From Streptomyces sp. ISL-94 (GTDB lineage: Bacteria; Actinomycetota; Actinomycetes; Streptomycetales; Streptomycetaceae): 64,000 nt of DNA. Position 1 is the first letter of the stretch, and each line of letters begins with the position of its first letter. Both the position numbers and the translations under genes were made by a program. Positions 7,269-17,072 of this stretch are shown in pieces. The notes beneath the pieces were generated by a model. The model saw only the letters and a program-made list of their open reading frames with translations, did not search any database and had not been told where the DNA came from. The stretch covers positions 19,279 through 83,278 of the forward strand of contig NZ_JAGGOZ010000045.1 of the NCBI RefSeq assembly GCF_018614075.1, read 5' to 3'.

Positions 7269-8603
7269 GTGCTAGCCAACGGACTACGCCAACGCCACCT
7301 GACGATGCTCGCCCTGGGCGGGGTGATCGGCGCCGGACTCTTCATCGGAACCGGCCAGGGACTCGCCGCCGCTGGCCCCGCCGTGATCGTGGCCTACGCC
7401 CTCGCGGCCCTGCTGGCCCTCGCCGTGATGCGCATGCTGGGCGAACTCTCCGCTGAATTCCCGGCATCGGGCTCGTTCTCCGTCTACGCCGAGCGCGCAC
7501 TGGGCCCCTGGGCGGGCTTCGCCACCGGCTGGCTCTACGGCTGGGTGACCGCGGTGGCCATCGCCGTCGAGACCCTGGCTGCCTCGGCGATCCTGCACTC
7601 CTGGATCCCCGGGATACCGTCGTGGGCCTTCGCGTTGACGGTGATGACACTGTTCACCACAGCGAACATGAACTCTGTGCGTACGTTCGGCGAGGCCGAA
7701 TTCTGGTTCGCTTCACTGAAGGTGGGCGCCATCGTGGTGTTCATCGCCCTGGGCGTGGCCGCCCTCGCCGGCGCCCTACCCGGTACCGCGTCCCCCGGCC
7801 TCACCCACCTCACCACCCACGGCGGCTTCGCCCCGCACGGCATCGCCGGCATCGTCACCGCCCTGCTGGGGGTGGTCTTCGCCTTCGGCGGGATGGAGGT
7901 GATCGGCATGGCCGCAGCGGAGTCCGAGGACCCGGGCAACGGCATCCGCTCGGCGGTGCGCACCGCGATCTGGCGGATCGCCCTCTTCTACCTCGGCTCG
8001 GTGAGCGTGGTCGTGCTGATCCTGCCCTGGACCGCGGCCCGCCCCGGCGAGAGCCCGTACGTCGCCGCCCTCGACCGGCTGGGCATCCCGCACGCGGGCA
8101 CGCTCACCGAGGGAGTGATCCTCGTGGCCCTGCTCTCCGCGCTCAACGCGAACCTGTACGGAACCTCGCGGATGCTCCACTCCCTCGCCGAACGCGGCGA
8201 CGCCCCGCGTACCTTGCGCCGCCGCTCCGCCCGGCAGGTCCCCACCCGCGCGGTGGCCGCGGCCTCGGCCGTGGGCTTCGCGGCGGTCCTCCCGGAGGCC
8301 CTGTGGCCCGGATCGGCCCTGCCCGCACTGGCCAAGTCGATGGGCGCGGCCATGCTCTTCATGTGGCTCGCGGTCTCGGTCTCACACCTGCTCCTGCGCC
8401 GCTTCCCCGCGACCACCTGGCTGTCGGTTTCCGCCATCGTGGCGGTGATGGCCCTGATGGCCACCACCCCGCCCACCCGCACCCAACTCCTCACCTCAAC
8501 AGCCCTCACGGCCACCCTGTGCCTGACGGGCCACGCCCTCTCCCGCCGCCGTACGTCCAGCCCCGCCTGGGGGTCCCCCCGGACGGAGTCCGGGGGAGTT
8601 TGA
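7269..8603 (+). CDS. APC-family amino-acid permease
   Basis: A 444-residue, about 12-TM amino acid/polyamine/organocation permease of the GabP/LysP/AroP kind. TM1 carries LALGGVIGAGLFIGTG, the characteristic substrate-binding motif; EVIGMAAAESEDPGNGI follows in the middle. The start is taken as GTG at 7269, 4 nt after AAGGGAAG; an upstream TTG frame is open but lacks such a site. It diverges from the tailoring operon and might import its amino-acid precursor (inference). The last residues (SSPAWGSPRTESGGV) are encoded by a genome-type intergenic repeat, which also supplies the stop codon. Confidence 0.9.
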   Translation: MLANGLRQRHLTMLALGGVIGAGLFIGTGQGLAAAGPAVIVAYALAALLALAVMRMLGELSAEFPASGSFSVYAERALGPWAGFATGWLYGWVTAVAIAVETLAASAILHSWIPGIPSWAFALTVMTLFTTANMNSVRTFGEAEFWFASLKVGAIVVFIALGVAALAGALPGTASPGLTHLTTHGGFAPHGIAGIVTALLGVVFAFGGMEVIGMAAAESEDPGNGIRSAVRTAIWRIALFYLGSVSVVVLILPWTAARPGESPYVAALDRLGIPHAGTLTEGVILVALLSALNANLYGTSRMLHSLAERGDAPRTLRRRSARQVPTRAVAAASAVGFAAVLPEALWPGSALPALAKSMGAAMLFMWLAVSVSHLLLRRFPATTWLSVSAIVAVMALMATTPPTRTQLLTSTALTATLCLTGHALSRRRTSSPAWGSPRTESGGV

Positions 8604-8630
8604 GGCGCGCGGCCCGGGGCGGAGCCCCAG
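8558..8630 (+). repeat. Streptomyces intergenic repeat, copy 1 (overlaps permease 3' end)
   Basis: A 73-bp unit running from CCAGCCCCGCC to GGAGCCCCAG. It contains two inverted repeats (CTGGGGG...CCGGGGGAG and a GGGGCGGAGCCCC core) and the hallmark GTTTGAGGCGCG. The TGA of GTTTGAGG is the permease stop codon. It may also act as a terminator. Confidence 0.8.
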
Positions 8631-8671
8631 TCTTTGAGCGGCGCGGCACCCCCAGCCCCGCCGGGCACGAC

Positions 8672-8745
8672 CCAGCCTCGCCTGGGGGTCCCCCCGGACG
8701 GAGTCTGGGGGAGTTTGAGGCGCGGGGTGCGGGGCGGAGCCCCAG
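8672..8745 (+). repeat. Streptomyces intergenic repeat, copy 2
   Basis: A 74-bp near-identical direct copy of the unit at 8558-8630 (a few substitutions, such as CCTCGCC for CCCCGCC and GTCTGGGG for GTCCGGGG). It sits between the convergent permease and thiolase genes. A related inverted pair interrupts the ECF ATPase gene at 37437-37619. Confidence 0.8.
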
Positions 8746-8760
8746 CAGCGGCGCTCAGCC

Positions 8761-9954
8761 TTATTTCCGGAGCAGGGTGACCACCGCCGCGCCGCCCAGG
8801 CCGATGTTGTGGGCCAGGGCGACCCGGGCTCCGGGGACCTGGCGGGAGCCCGCCTCGGCACGGAGTTGCCAGACCAGTTCCGCCGCCTGCGCGAGCCCCG
8901 TCGCACCGAGCGGGTGCCCCTTCGAGATCAGGCCCCCGGAGGGGTTGACCACCCAGCGCCCGCCGTACGTGGTGGCCCCGCTCTCCACCAGCTTCCCGGC
9001 GGCGCCGTCCTCACACATCCCCAACGCCTCGTACGTCAGCAGCTCGTTCACCGAGAAGCAGTCGTGCAGCTCGATCACGTCGATGTCCTCGATGCCGAGT
9101 CCGGAGGCCTCGTACACCTGCCGCGCCGCCGCCGCCGTCATCGGCTTGCCGACCACGTCGATGCACGACCCCCCGAAGCTGGCCTCCGTGTCCGTCGTCA
9201 TCGCCTGGGCCACGATCTCCACCGCCTTGTCGTGCAGCCCGTGCCGCACCACGAACCGCTCCGAGACCACCAGCGCGGCCGCCGCCCCGTCGGACGTCGG
9301 GGAACACTGCAGCTTCGTGAGCGGCGCGTGGATCTCCTTCGCCGCCAGGATCTCCTCCACCGAGTAGACGTCCTGGAACTGCGCGTTCGGGTTGTTCGCC
9401 GAGTGCCGGTGGTTCTTCGCGCCTACCGCCGCCAGCTGCGCGGCCGTGGTCCCGTACCGCTCCATGTGCTCGCGCGCCGCGTTCCCGAAGATCTGCGCGG
9501 TCGGCGGGGACATCTCGAACCCGTGCCCCGCCGCCATGATCCCGTAGTGCCGGGCCACCGGAGACGACTTGAAGTCGCCCCCGTCGGCACCCCCGCCCAG
9601 CGCGCCCCGCTTCATCTTCTCGAAGCCGAGCGCCAGCACGCAGTCGCTGATCCCGCCCTCGACGAACTGCCGCGCCATCATCAGCGCCGTCGATCCCGTC
9701 GCGCAGTTGTTGTTCACGTTGTAGACCGGCACCCCGGTGAGCCCCAGCTCGTACGCCGCCCGCTGGCCGGCGGTGGAGGCCTGGAAGCAGTAGCCCACCG
9801 GCACCTGCTCGACCAGCCCGTACTCCACCCCCGCGTCCGCGAGCGCCGCGGACCCGGCCTCCTTCGCCATGTCCCAGTACTGCCAGTCCCGCGACTCCGG
9901 CTTTTCGAACTTCGTCATGCCGACGCCCACGATGTACGACTTGTGCGACTTCAT
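8761..9954 (-). CDS. lipid-transfer-type thiolase (SCP-x / Ltp-like)
   Basis: A 397-residue thiolase-superfamily protein of the SCP-x/Ltp group, whose members act in sterol side-chain retro-aldol or thiolytic cleavage. The nucleophile is probably Cys84 in [30 protein letters not shown] and [15 protein letters not shown] are present near the C-terminus. It starts at the ATG at 9954, 12 nt after the stop of the double acyl-CoA dehydrogenase, forming a two-gene operon behind a KstR-like box. In actinobacteria such thiolases normally need a DUF35 partner; none is encoded nearby. It probably works with acyl-CoA intermediates of a sterol or similar lipid. Confidence 0.88.
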   Translation of the reverse strand: MKSHKSYIVGVGMTKFEKPESRDWQYWDMAKEAGSAALADAGVEYGLVEQVPVGYCFQASTAGQRAAYELGLTGVPVYNVNNNCATGSTALMMARQFVEGGISDCVLALGFEKMKRGALGGGADGGDFKSSPVARHYGIMAAGHGFEMSPPTAQIFGNAAREHMERYGTTAAQLAAVGAKNHRHSANNPNAQFQDVYSVEEILAAKEIHAPLTKLQCSPTSDGAAAALVVSERFVVRHGLHDKAVEIVAQAMTTDTEASFGGSCIDVVGKPMTAAAARQVYEASGLGIEDIDVIELHDCFSVNELLTYEALGMCEDGAAGKLVESGATTYGGRWVVNPSGGLISKGHPLGATGLAQAAELVWQLRAEAGSRQVPGARVALAHNIGLGGAAVVTLLRK

Positions 9955-9966
9955 GCCCGATGACTC

Positions 9967-12111
9967 CTAGTCCCTGGGGAGGCCGAGAATCCGCTCGGCG
10001 ACGACATTGAGCTGGACCTGCGTGGTGCCCCCGGCGATGGTGAGGCAGCGGGACATGAGCATCCCGTGCACCGCCCGCTCCCCCGCCCCCTCCCGTACCG
10101 CGCCCGCCGGGCCGAGCAGTTCGAGCGCGAGCTCGGCGGTCCGCTGCTGGTGCGGGGTCTGGACGAGCTTGCGTACGGACGCACCCGCGCCCGGCTCCAG
10201 CCCCGACACCTGCTGGAGCGTGGTGCGCAGCCCGATGCACGCCAGCGCGTGTGCCTCGGCGGTGAGCGCCCCGATGCGCGCCCGGTACGCGCCGTCGAGG
10301 TCGGCGGCACGCGCGAGGAGGGCTTCCAATCCGGTGTCGAAGGTCATCTGGTCGGCCATGTGGACGCGCTCGTTGCCGAGGGTGTTGCGGGCCACCTTCC
10401 AGCCGCCGTCGGCCGCCCCGACCAGGGCGTCCGCCGGGAGCGGCACGTCGTCGAAGTAGACCTCGTTGAAGAGGGCCTCCCCGGTGATCTCCTTCAGCGG
10501 CCGGATGTCGATGCCGGGGGTGTTCTTCATGTCGACGACGAAGTAGCCGAGCCCCTTGTGCTTGGGGGCGGCCGGGTCGGTACGGGCCAGCAGGATCCCG
10601 TAGTCGGCGCTGTGGGCGGAACTCGTCCACACCTTCTGTCCGTTGACCTTCCAGGAGCCGTCCTCCGCGCGCTCCGCCCGGGTCCGCAGCGAGGCCAGGT
10701 CCGAGCCCGCCCCCGGTTCGGAGAAGAGCTGGCACCAGGTGACGTCCCCGCGCAGGGTCGGCAGGACGTACGCCTCCCGCTGCGCGTCCGTCCCGTAGGC
10801 GATCAGCGAGGGCACGACCCAGGTGGCGATGCCGAGGTCGGCGACCTTGACCCCGGCCGCCCGCAGCTCCTGCTGGACGACGAGCTGCTCGACGGGTCCG
10901 GCGCCGAGGCCGTAGGGAGGCGGCAGGTACGGGGCCGCGTAGCCGGTGGGGGCCAGGATCCGCCGGGCGGCGGCCGGGTCGAGCCCGCGGGCGTCCTCGA
11001 TGGCGGTACGGGCCTTCGCGCGGTGGCTCTCACCTTCCCGCAAGCTCTCCGGAGGCATCACCAGCCGGAGTTCGCGCCGCGCGCCGGCCGCCGCGAGCCG
11101 CACGGCCCGGAGGCGGTGCCCGTCGCCGGGCCCGAGCAGCTGCCGGGCGACCAGGGCCCTGCGCAGGTGGATGTGGGCATCGTGCTCCCAGGTGAAGCCG
11201 ATGCCGCCGAGGATCTGGATGCAGTCCTTGGCGCAGGAGTAGGCGGCGTCCAGGGCGGTCCCGGCGGCGAGTGCGGCGACCAGCGAGCGCACCTCCGCGG
11301 GCTCGTCCATGGCCTGGGCGGCGTCCCAGGCGAGCGCGCGGGCCTGCTCGAGCCGGACCAGCATGTCGGCGCACAGGTGCTTGACGCCCTGGAACTGCCC
11401 GATGGGGCGCCCGAACTGCTCGCGCACCGTGGCGTATTCGGCGGCGGTGTGCAGGGCCCAGGCGGCGGTGCCGCAGGCGTCGGCGGCGAACAGGGTGCAG
11501 GCCAGGTCCCGGACCAGGGCCGCGTCCAGCTCCAGCAGCCGGCCGGGCGCCACGGTGACCCCGCGGGCCCGCACCTCTGCGGTGGGGCGGGTCGGGTCGG
11601 CGCTCTCCTGCGTACGGATGTCCAGCGCGGCGGCGTCCACGGCGAACCAGCGGGTGCCGTGCGCGGCCTCGGCGGCGAGCAGCACGAGGTCGGCCTCGCC
11701 GGCGCCGAGCACCGGGGGCGCGACCCCGTCGAGCAGGTGTCCGCCGCCCTCGACGGCGACGGCGGTCAGCGTCCCGGGCCCGAGCGCGACGGCCCCGACC
11801 CGGCCGTCGAGCGGATCGGCCCCGGCCCGCTCCAGCAGTACGGAGGCCAGCGCGCTCGGCAGGTACGCCCCGGGCAGCGCGGCCCGGCCCGCCTCCTCGA
11901 CGACGACGGCCAGGTCGAGGAGGGTCCCGCCCTCCAGGTGCGGCTCCAGCAGCCCCTGCGCGGTCATCGCGTCCCAGTAGGCGGGCCGCGTGCCGGTCTG
12001 CGGCGGGGTGTGGAGGAGCTTGCGCACCTCCTCGGGCGGCACGGCGCGCGCCACCCAGCCGCGCGCCGCCTCGGCCAACTCCCGCTGTTCTTGCGTGATT
12101 CCGATGCCCAT
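9967..12111 (-). CDS. double (fused) acyl-CoA dehydrogenase
   Basis: A 714-residue protein made of two acyl-CoA dehydrogenase units. The N-terminal unit (to about residue 340) is degenerate but keeps ACADs features such as TVREQFGRPIGQFQGVKH and IQILGGIGFTWEHD. The C-terminal unit is more complete: WCQLFSEPGAGSDLASL and VNGQKVWTSSAHSADYGILL (flavin and substrate contacts), FNEVYFDDVPLP, and a final ITIAGGTTQV-like segment read as LTIAGGTTQVQLNVVAERIL. Actinobacterial steroid catabolism uses heteromeric FadE pairs, and this may be such a pair fused. It heads the operon with the thiolase and is preceded by the composite operator at 12123-12167. Confidence 0.88.
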   Translation of the reverse strand: MGIGITQEQRELAEAARGWVARAVPPEEVRKLLHTPPQTGTRPAYWDAMTAQGLLEPHLEGGTLLDLAVVVEEAGRAALPGAYLPSALASVLLERAGADPLDGRVGAVALGPGTLTAVAVEGGGHLLDGVAPPVLGAGEADLVLLAAEAAHGTRWFAVDAAALDIRTQESADPTRPTAEVRARGVTVAPGRLLELDAALVRDLACTLFAADACGTAAWALHTAAEYATVREQFGRPIGQFQGVKHLCADMLVRLEQARALAWDAAQAMDEPAEVRSLVAALAAGTALDAAYSCAKDCIQILGGIGFTWEHDAHIHLRRALVARQLLGPGDGHRLRAVRLAAAGARRELRLVMPPESLREGESHRAKARTAIEDARGLDPAAARRILAPTGYAAPYLPPPYGLGAGPVEQLVVQQELRAAGVKVADLGIATWVVPSLIAYGTDAQREAYVLPTLRGDVTWCQLFSEPGAGSDLASLRTRAERAEDGSWKVNGQKVWTSSAHSADYGILLARTDPAAPKHKGLGYFVVDMKNTPGIDIRPLKEITGEALFNEVYFDDVPLPADALVGAADGGWKVARNTLGNERVHMADQMTFDTGLEALLARAADLDGAYRARIGALTAEAHALACIGLRTTLQQVSGLEPGAGASVRKLVQTPHQQRTAELALELLGPAGAVREGAGERAVHGMLMSRCLTIAGGTTQVQLNVVAERILGLPRD

Positions 12112-12122
12112 GCGCGGCAGAC

Positions 12123-12167
12123 TAGAACACGTTCCAATCTGACGGAAGGTCAGATGGGAACGTGTTC
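12123..12167. promoter_or_regulatory. composite operator: KstR-like box inside a 43-bp imperfect palindrome
   Basis: TAGAACACGTTCCA at 12123-12136 matches the published KstR consensus TnnAACnnGTTnnA at every fixed position. It forms the left end of a long palindrome with 19-bp arms (12125-12143 and 12149-12167, one mismatch) around GGAAG. The centre reads CTGAC-GGAAG-GTCAG, related to the CTGACG-N3-CGTCAG palindromes at 19255 and 50731. It lies 12 bp upstream of the acyl-CoA dehydrogenase start. It could also terminate the kinase transcript, but there is no T-run. Confidence 0.7.
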
Positions 12168-12186
12168 TTCGGGATGCCGCGCCGGA

Positions 12187-14127
12187 TCAGCGGGTCGCGG
12201 CCTTCAGCGCGGCCCGGGCGACCTCCTTCGCCTTGGTCTCGCAGGCGACCTTGGTGTACGGATGGCCTTGGAGGCCCACCCAGACGGAGAGATTGCCCTC
12301 GCGGACGGCGAGGGCACAGGTCAAGTCGGGACCGGCAGAGCCCCAATAGGCCTCAGTGCCGAACCCGAGGTGGGGCGCCTCGCGCTGACCGGCCGCCTCC
12401 AGTCGGAAACGCTCCCTCTGCGTACCCGCGTTGGCGTCCGCGTCCCCGCCGAGGCTCAGGTCCCACCGGACGAGCGCGGCCGGCGACGCGCCGAAGGGGA
12501 GCCCGTCCCAGTTACAGCCCGCCCGCACGCCCTCGGGGGTCTCGGACCGGGTGTCGCGGGTCGTCGACCGCATGACCAGAGGCAGTTGCACCACCTGACA
12601 GGTCGGGACGGCCTTGTAGGCGACGGGCGCCATGACCCGGTCCCGTACGTACAGCGCGACCCCGGTACCGGCCACGAGCAGCACACCGGCCGCCGCCAGG
12701 GTCACGATCCGACGCGGAGCGCGCCACGGGCTGCGGAGGCGGGGGGTGTCCGGGGGGACGGTCGGGGCGGGCGGGACGGACGGGATCCGCGGGACGCGCA
12801 CAGGGCCCGCCTCCGTGTCCGCCGTGGCGGGAACCTTCCGCGGTGCGGGTGCGGAGGCGGGGAGGGGAGCCGGGCGGCCGGGCGGTGCCGACGGCTCGGT
12901 CGGGCCGTGGCCGTGGCCGTGGCCGTCTGAGGGGCCGCCCTCCGCGGGTCCGGGGCCGTGGCCGTGGCCGTCGCCGTGGCCGTCGCCGTGGCCGTGGCCG
13001 TGGCCGTGGCCGTGGCCGTCGCCGTGGCCGTCGCCGTGGCCGTCGCCGTCTGAGGGGCCGCCCTCCGCGGGTCCGGGGCCGGGGCCGTGGCCGTCGCCGT
13101 GGCCGTCGCCGTCGCCGTGGCCGTCTGAGGGGCCGCCCTCCGCGGGTCCGGGGCCGGGGCCGTCGGCGGGGCCGTGGCCCTGCGCAGGACCGTCGCCGTC
13201 GGCCGGGCCGGCCGGGTGGGCCTGGCCTGGGCCGTCGAGCAGCCGGTCGATGGCCGACCGTTGCGCGGCGATCATCCCGTACACGGCGGACGGCCACTGC
13301 CGCCCCGCCGGAGGCACCGGGCCGATCAGCTCGCGCAGCCGCGCCGGGGACGGCCGGGCGGCCGGGTCCTTGGCCAGGCAGCCCGCGACGACCTCGCGCA
13401 GCCCCGCCGGAACGGCGCTCAGGTCGGGCTCGGCGTGCACCACGTCGTAGAGGGTCTGGAGGGTGGAGGATCCGGCGAACGGACTGCGGCCGGTCACCGC
13501 CATGGCCAGCACCGAGCCGAGCGAGAACACGTCGCTGGCGGGGGTGAGCGCCTTGCCTTCGGCCTGCTCGGGCGACATGTACGCGGGCGAGCCGACGACG
13601 AAGCCGGTCCGCGTCAGCCCGGTGTCGCCCTCGGCGCCCGGTTCCGTAGCCCGCGCGATGCCCAGGTCGATGACCCGTACGCCGTCCTCGGCGAGCAGCA
13701 CGTTGTCGGGCTTGAGGTCCCGGTGCACCAGCCCCGCTCGGTGGATCTCCGCCAGGGCCGAGGCCAGCCCGGCCGCGAGGCGCCGTACGACGTCCTCCGG
13801 CAGCACCCCGACCGCCTCGACGACCGCGCCCATGGACGGCCCGGCCACGAACACCGAAGCCAGCCACGGCGTCGGGGCGTCCGCGTCGGCGTCGATCACC
13901 GCCGCCGTGTAGGCGCCGGACACCTTGCGCGAGGCCGCGACCTCGCGCCGGAACCGGGCCCGGAAGCCCTCGTCGTCGGCGAAGTGCGCGAGCACCTGCT
14001 TGACGGCGACGAGCCGCCCGTCCGGCCCGGCGGCCAGCAGCACCCGCCCCATACCGCCCTGCCCCAGCACGCCGAGCACGTCGAACGGCCCCACGCGCTT
14101 CGGTCCCGAGGGCCCCAGGTCTTCCAT
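12187..14127 (-). CDS. PknB-type Ser/Thr protein kinase with Gly/His/Asp-rich linker and extracellular domain
   Basis: A 646-residue membrane kinase. The N-terminal kinase domain shows the P-loop LGQGGMG, the VAIK-like Lys in VAVKQV, the catalytic loop HRDLKPDN, the DFG-position variant DLG, and the activation segment ending SPAYMSPEQ. A long linker of GHGD, GHGP and GPAEGGPSDG repeats follows. One transmembrane segment (VTLAAAGVLLVAGTGVALYV) precedes an external C-terminal region with two Cys. The DFG Phe is Leu, common in these kinases. Start MEDLGPSG at 14127 is preferred over an ATG 27 nt upstream. The ligand or stress sensed by the external domain is unknown. Confidence 0.9.
   Translation of the reverse strand: MEDLGPSGPKRVGPFDVLGVLGQGGMGRVLLAAGPDGRLVAVKQVLAHFADDEGFRARFRREVAASRKVSGAYTAAVIDADADAPTPWLASVFVAGPSMGAVVEAVGVLPEDVVRRLAAGLASALAEIHRAGLVHRDLKPDNVLLAEDGVRVIDLGIARATEPGAEGDTGLTRTGFVVGSPAYMSPEQAEGKALTPASDVFSLGSVLAMAVTGRSPFAGSSTLQTLYDVVHAEPDLSAVPAGLREVVAGCLAKDPAARPSPARLRELIGPVPPAGRQWPSAVYGMIAAQRSAIDRLLDGPGQAHPAGPADGDGPAQGHGPADGPGPGPAEGGPSDGHGDGDGHGDGHGPGPGPAEGGPSDGDGHGDGHGDGHGHGHGHGHGDGHGDGHGHGPGPAEGGPSDGHGHGHGPTEPSAPPGRPAPLPASAPAPRKVPATADTEAGPVRVPRIPSVPPAPTVPPDTPRLRSPWRAPRRIVTLAAAGVLLVAGTGVALYVRDRVMAPVAYKAVPTCQVVQLPLVMRSTTRDTRSETPEGVRAGCNWDGLPFGASPAALVRWDLSLGGDADANAGTQRERFRLEAAGQREAPHLGFGTEAYWGSAGPDLTCALAVREGNLSVWVGLQGHPYTKVACETKAKEVARAALKAATR
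12905..13200. repeat. nested tandem repeats encoding the kinase linker
   Basis: GGCCGTGGCCGTCGCC-type hexamer/nonamer repeats are interleaved with three copies of a longer unit beginning CCGTCTGAGGGGCCGCC (near 12922, 13048 and 13120). The longer unit encodes GPGPAEGGPSDG. All copies keep reading frame. Long opposite-strand open frames here are by-products of this composition. Confidence 0.85.
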
Positions 14128-14169
14128 ACCGCCCCGCCCACCTCTCCACTCCACTCGGCCCTCGCTCGC

Positions 14170-14410
14170 TCAGCGGGGCATGGCCGCCACTGCGGCGCGG
14201 GCGTTGGACGGCTTGAGGTCCCGGTGGATCAGCCCCCGCCCCGTACCTGGGTCAGGGCGTGCGCCGGCCCGGCCGCCAGCCGGCGCACCGACGGCTCGGG
14301 CAGCGGCCCGACGGCGTCCAGCGCCTGCCCGAGCGAGGGCGGGCGCACGAACTGCGAAGCCGGCCAAGGCCTGGGCTCGTCCGCATCGGCGTCCCTCACG
14401 GCCGCCGTAC
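14170..14410 (-). pseudogene. decayed Ser/Thr kinase fragment
   Basis: Minus-strand translation gives TAAVRDADADEPRPWPASQF, then PLPEPSVRRLAAG, then after a frameshift LIHRDLKPSN followed quickly by a stop. This parallels residues of the neighbouring kinase (TAAVIDADADAPTPWLASVF, HRDLKPDN), so it is a remnant of a tandem kinase duplicate. It lacks the P-loop lobe and everything after the catalytic loop. It lies immediately upstream of the intact kinase. Confidence 0.75.
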
Positions 14411-14499
14411 GCGAGGACCCGGAACGGCCCCCCGTGCGTCGGGCTGGACAGCCCTGTGCCCTGCATACGGCCCCGCCCCTCCCCCGGTACGGGGAGGGA

Positions 14500-14766
14500 T
14501 CATACCGAGAGGGCCGTCACGAAGGTCGTGAACGCGGCGGGGCTCACGGTGAAGGCCGGGCCGTCGGGGTTCTTGGAATCCCGGACGGCGATGAGGCAGG
14601 GCTGGGCGGCGACCTCGACGCACTCGCCGCCGGTGGTTCCGCTGTAGGAGGACTTACGCCAGGCGGCGGCGCCGAGAGGGGCGCATTCGACGCAGTCTCC
14701 GCCGGTGTCAGAGCTGTACGAAGACTTACGCCATCGCGCGCCCGTCAGGTACTGGATGGTGTCCAT
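14500..14766 (-). CDS. DUF397 protein with duplicated motif
   Basis: An 88-residue small protein of the DUF397 family that accompanies WhiJ/BldB-type HTH regulators in Streptomyces. Two copies of the signature are visible, WRKSSYSSDTGGDCVE near residue 12 and WRKSSYSGTTGGECVEVA near 36, followed by VRDSKNPDGPAFTV. Most DUF397 proteins carry one signature, so an internal duplication is likely. It overlaps the 3' end of the HTH regulator gene by 41 nt. Known relatives are thought to modulate their partner regulator in development or antibiotic control; the exact mechanism here is unknown. Confidence 0.9.
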   Translation of the reverse strand: MDTIQYLTGARWRKSSYSSDTGGDCVECAPLGAAAWRKSSYSGTTGGECVEVAAQPCLIAVRDSKNPDGPAFTVSPAAFTTFVTALSV

Positions 14767-15574
14767 AGCGCTCCTCCATTACACGGGCGATCCGTTCCGC
14801 CGAGTCCTTTACGGAGAGGGCGGCGGCCTGCAAGTGATCGTAACGGAGGGAACCTTCCCTGAGAGCCTGCGGGTTGGCCGTCATATGACCCTGGACGAAG
14901 TCCTCGGTGTAGACGAGGTCCGGGTCGTCATCGAACCTCAGCAAGTTGAAGCTGCCCGGCAGTCCCGCATGGGCCCCCGCCTCGAACGGCAGGATCTGCA
15001 CCTTCACCCACTCCCGCCCCTGGAGGTCCAACAGGTGGGCGAGTTGGTTCCGCATGACCTCCCGGCCGCCGATCTCCTGGTGCAACACGGCCTCGCTCAT
15101 GACCACCCACATCAGTGGCGGGTTCTCGCGGTCGAGGATCCGCTGCCGCTCCATTCGGGCGGCCACCTTCGCGTCGAGGTCCCCGTCGGTCCGCACTCCG
15201 AGCACGGCCCGCGCGTACGCCTTGGTCTGCAACAGCCCGTAGACCAGCTGCGCCTGGTAGCTGGAGATGTATGCCGCCTTCGCCTCCATCTCCGCGTACG
15301 CCTGAAACCACGTCGGCAGCTGGCTGCGCAGGACCAGGCCCACCAGCCGGGAGAACACCCCACCGGTGCCGAGCGCCGCGTCCACCCGCTCCGAGAAGTC
15401 CCGGGTCGGCACCTTCCTCGCCGTCTCGATCTGCCCGATCAGCGAGCCCGTGCAGAAGATGATGCCTCCCAGCGCTCCCTGCTTCAGCCTCGCTTCTTCC
15501 CTCAAGCGGCGGAGTTCGGAGCCGTAGTAATCCAGCGGCGATGCGCTGGGGTCGAGCTCGCGGATGTTGACCAT
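14726..15574 (-). CDS. HTH (XRE) regulator with DUF5753-type domain, WhiJ-like
   Basis: A 282-residue regulator. An N-terminal helix-turn-helix spans roughly residues 15-70 (GSELRRLREEARLKQGAL, GSLIGQIETARKVP). The C-terminal domain has the QAYAEMEAKAAYISSYQAQL and VYGLLQTKAYARAVL pattern of DUF5753. Such proteins form three-gene modules with a DUF397 protein and an RsbW-like ATPase, both adjacent here. The start MVNIRELD at 15574 was chosen over an in-frame upstream codon because it begins the conserved region. It diverges from the ATPase gene at 15660, with about 85 bp holding both promoters. Confidence 0.9.
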   Translation of the reverse strand: MVNIRELDPSASPLDYYGSELRRLREEARLKQGALGGIIFCTGSLIGQIETARKVPTRDFSERVDAALGTGGVFSRLVGLVLRSQLPTWFQAYAEMEAKAAYISSYQAQLVYGLLQTKAYARAVLGVRTDGDLDAKVAARMERQRILDRENPPLMWVVMSEAVLHQEIGGREVMRNQLAHLLDLQGREWVKVQILPFEAGAHAGLPGSFNLLRFDDDPDLVYTEDFVQGHMTANPQALREGSLRYDHLQAAALSVKDSAERIARVMEERYGHHPVPDGRAMA

Positions 15575-15659
15575 GAGGCGGTCACCCCTCAAGTTCACGC
15601 CGTGCGGCGTTCGGTTCGGCCTGTAGCCGAGCGTAACCACGCCACTCCACGCTGGTGAC

Positions 15660-16079
15660 ATGAATCAGGCAACTGACCACTCTCCGTCGGAAATTGGCCG
15701 CAGCTACCGCATGGGCTTCACCGTGGGTGAGCACTCCGCCCGGCACATGCGGCGCATCCTGCGGATGTTCCTGGACCGCTGGGGCCTGCCCGGGCTGGCC
15801 GATGGCGCCGAGCTGGCGCTGACCGAGCTGGTCGCCAACGTCGTACGCCACGTGCCCGGGCGGGGCTGCGCGGTGCTGATCCTGCGGCAGCCGAACGGGC
15901 TGCGGGTCGAGGTGACGGACGGCTGCCCCGCCCACCCACGGGTAGCCCGCCCACGCAACGACGACGGGCTCACGGAGGAGGGGCGCGGGCTGCTCCTGGT
16001 CGAGGCCGTGACCGACCGCTGGGGCACGGATCCGACCCCGACGGGCAAGACGGTCTGGTTCGAGTGCGACGAGGCGTGA
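15660..16079 (+). CDS. RsbW/SpoIIAB-like ATP-binding regulator (HATPase_c)
   Basis: A 139-residue single-domain histidine-kinase-type ATPase. The N box is ELALTELVANVVRHV, with the Asn that binds Mg-ATP. The G1 motif is weak (EVTDGCPAHP), and the glycine-rich lid is GRGLLLVEAVTDRWG. Relatives are anti-sigma factors or stand-alone partners of WhiJ-like regulators. It is divergent from the HTH gene and completes the HTH/DUF397/ATPase trio. Whether it binds a sigma factor, an anti-anti-sigma protein or the HTH regulator itself is not visible. Confidence 0.88.
   Translation: MNQATDHSPSEIGRSYRMGFTVGEHSARHMRRILRMFLDRWGLPGLADGAELALTELVANVVRHVPGRGCAVLILRQPNGLRVEVTDGCPAHPRVARPRNDDGLTEEGRGLLLVEAVTDRWGTDPTPTGKTVWFECDEA

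Positions 16080-17072
<993 letters not shown>

Noticed and set aside
12632..13547. Long plus-strand open frames opposite the kinase (Pro/Trp- and Arg/Gly-rich translations)
   Set aside because: They mirror the GHGD repeat of the kinase linker; no ribosome sites, domains or codon bias.
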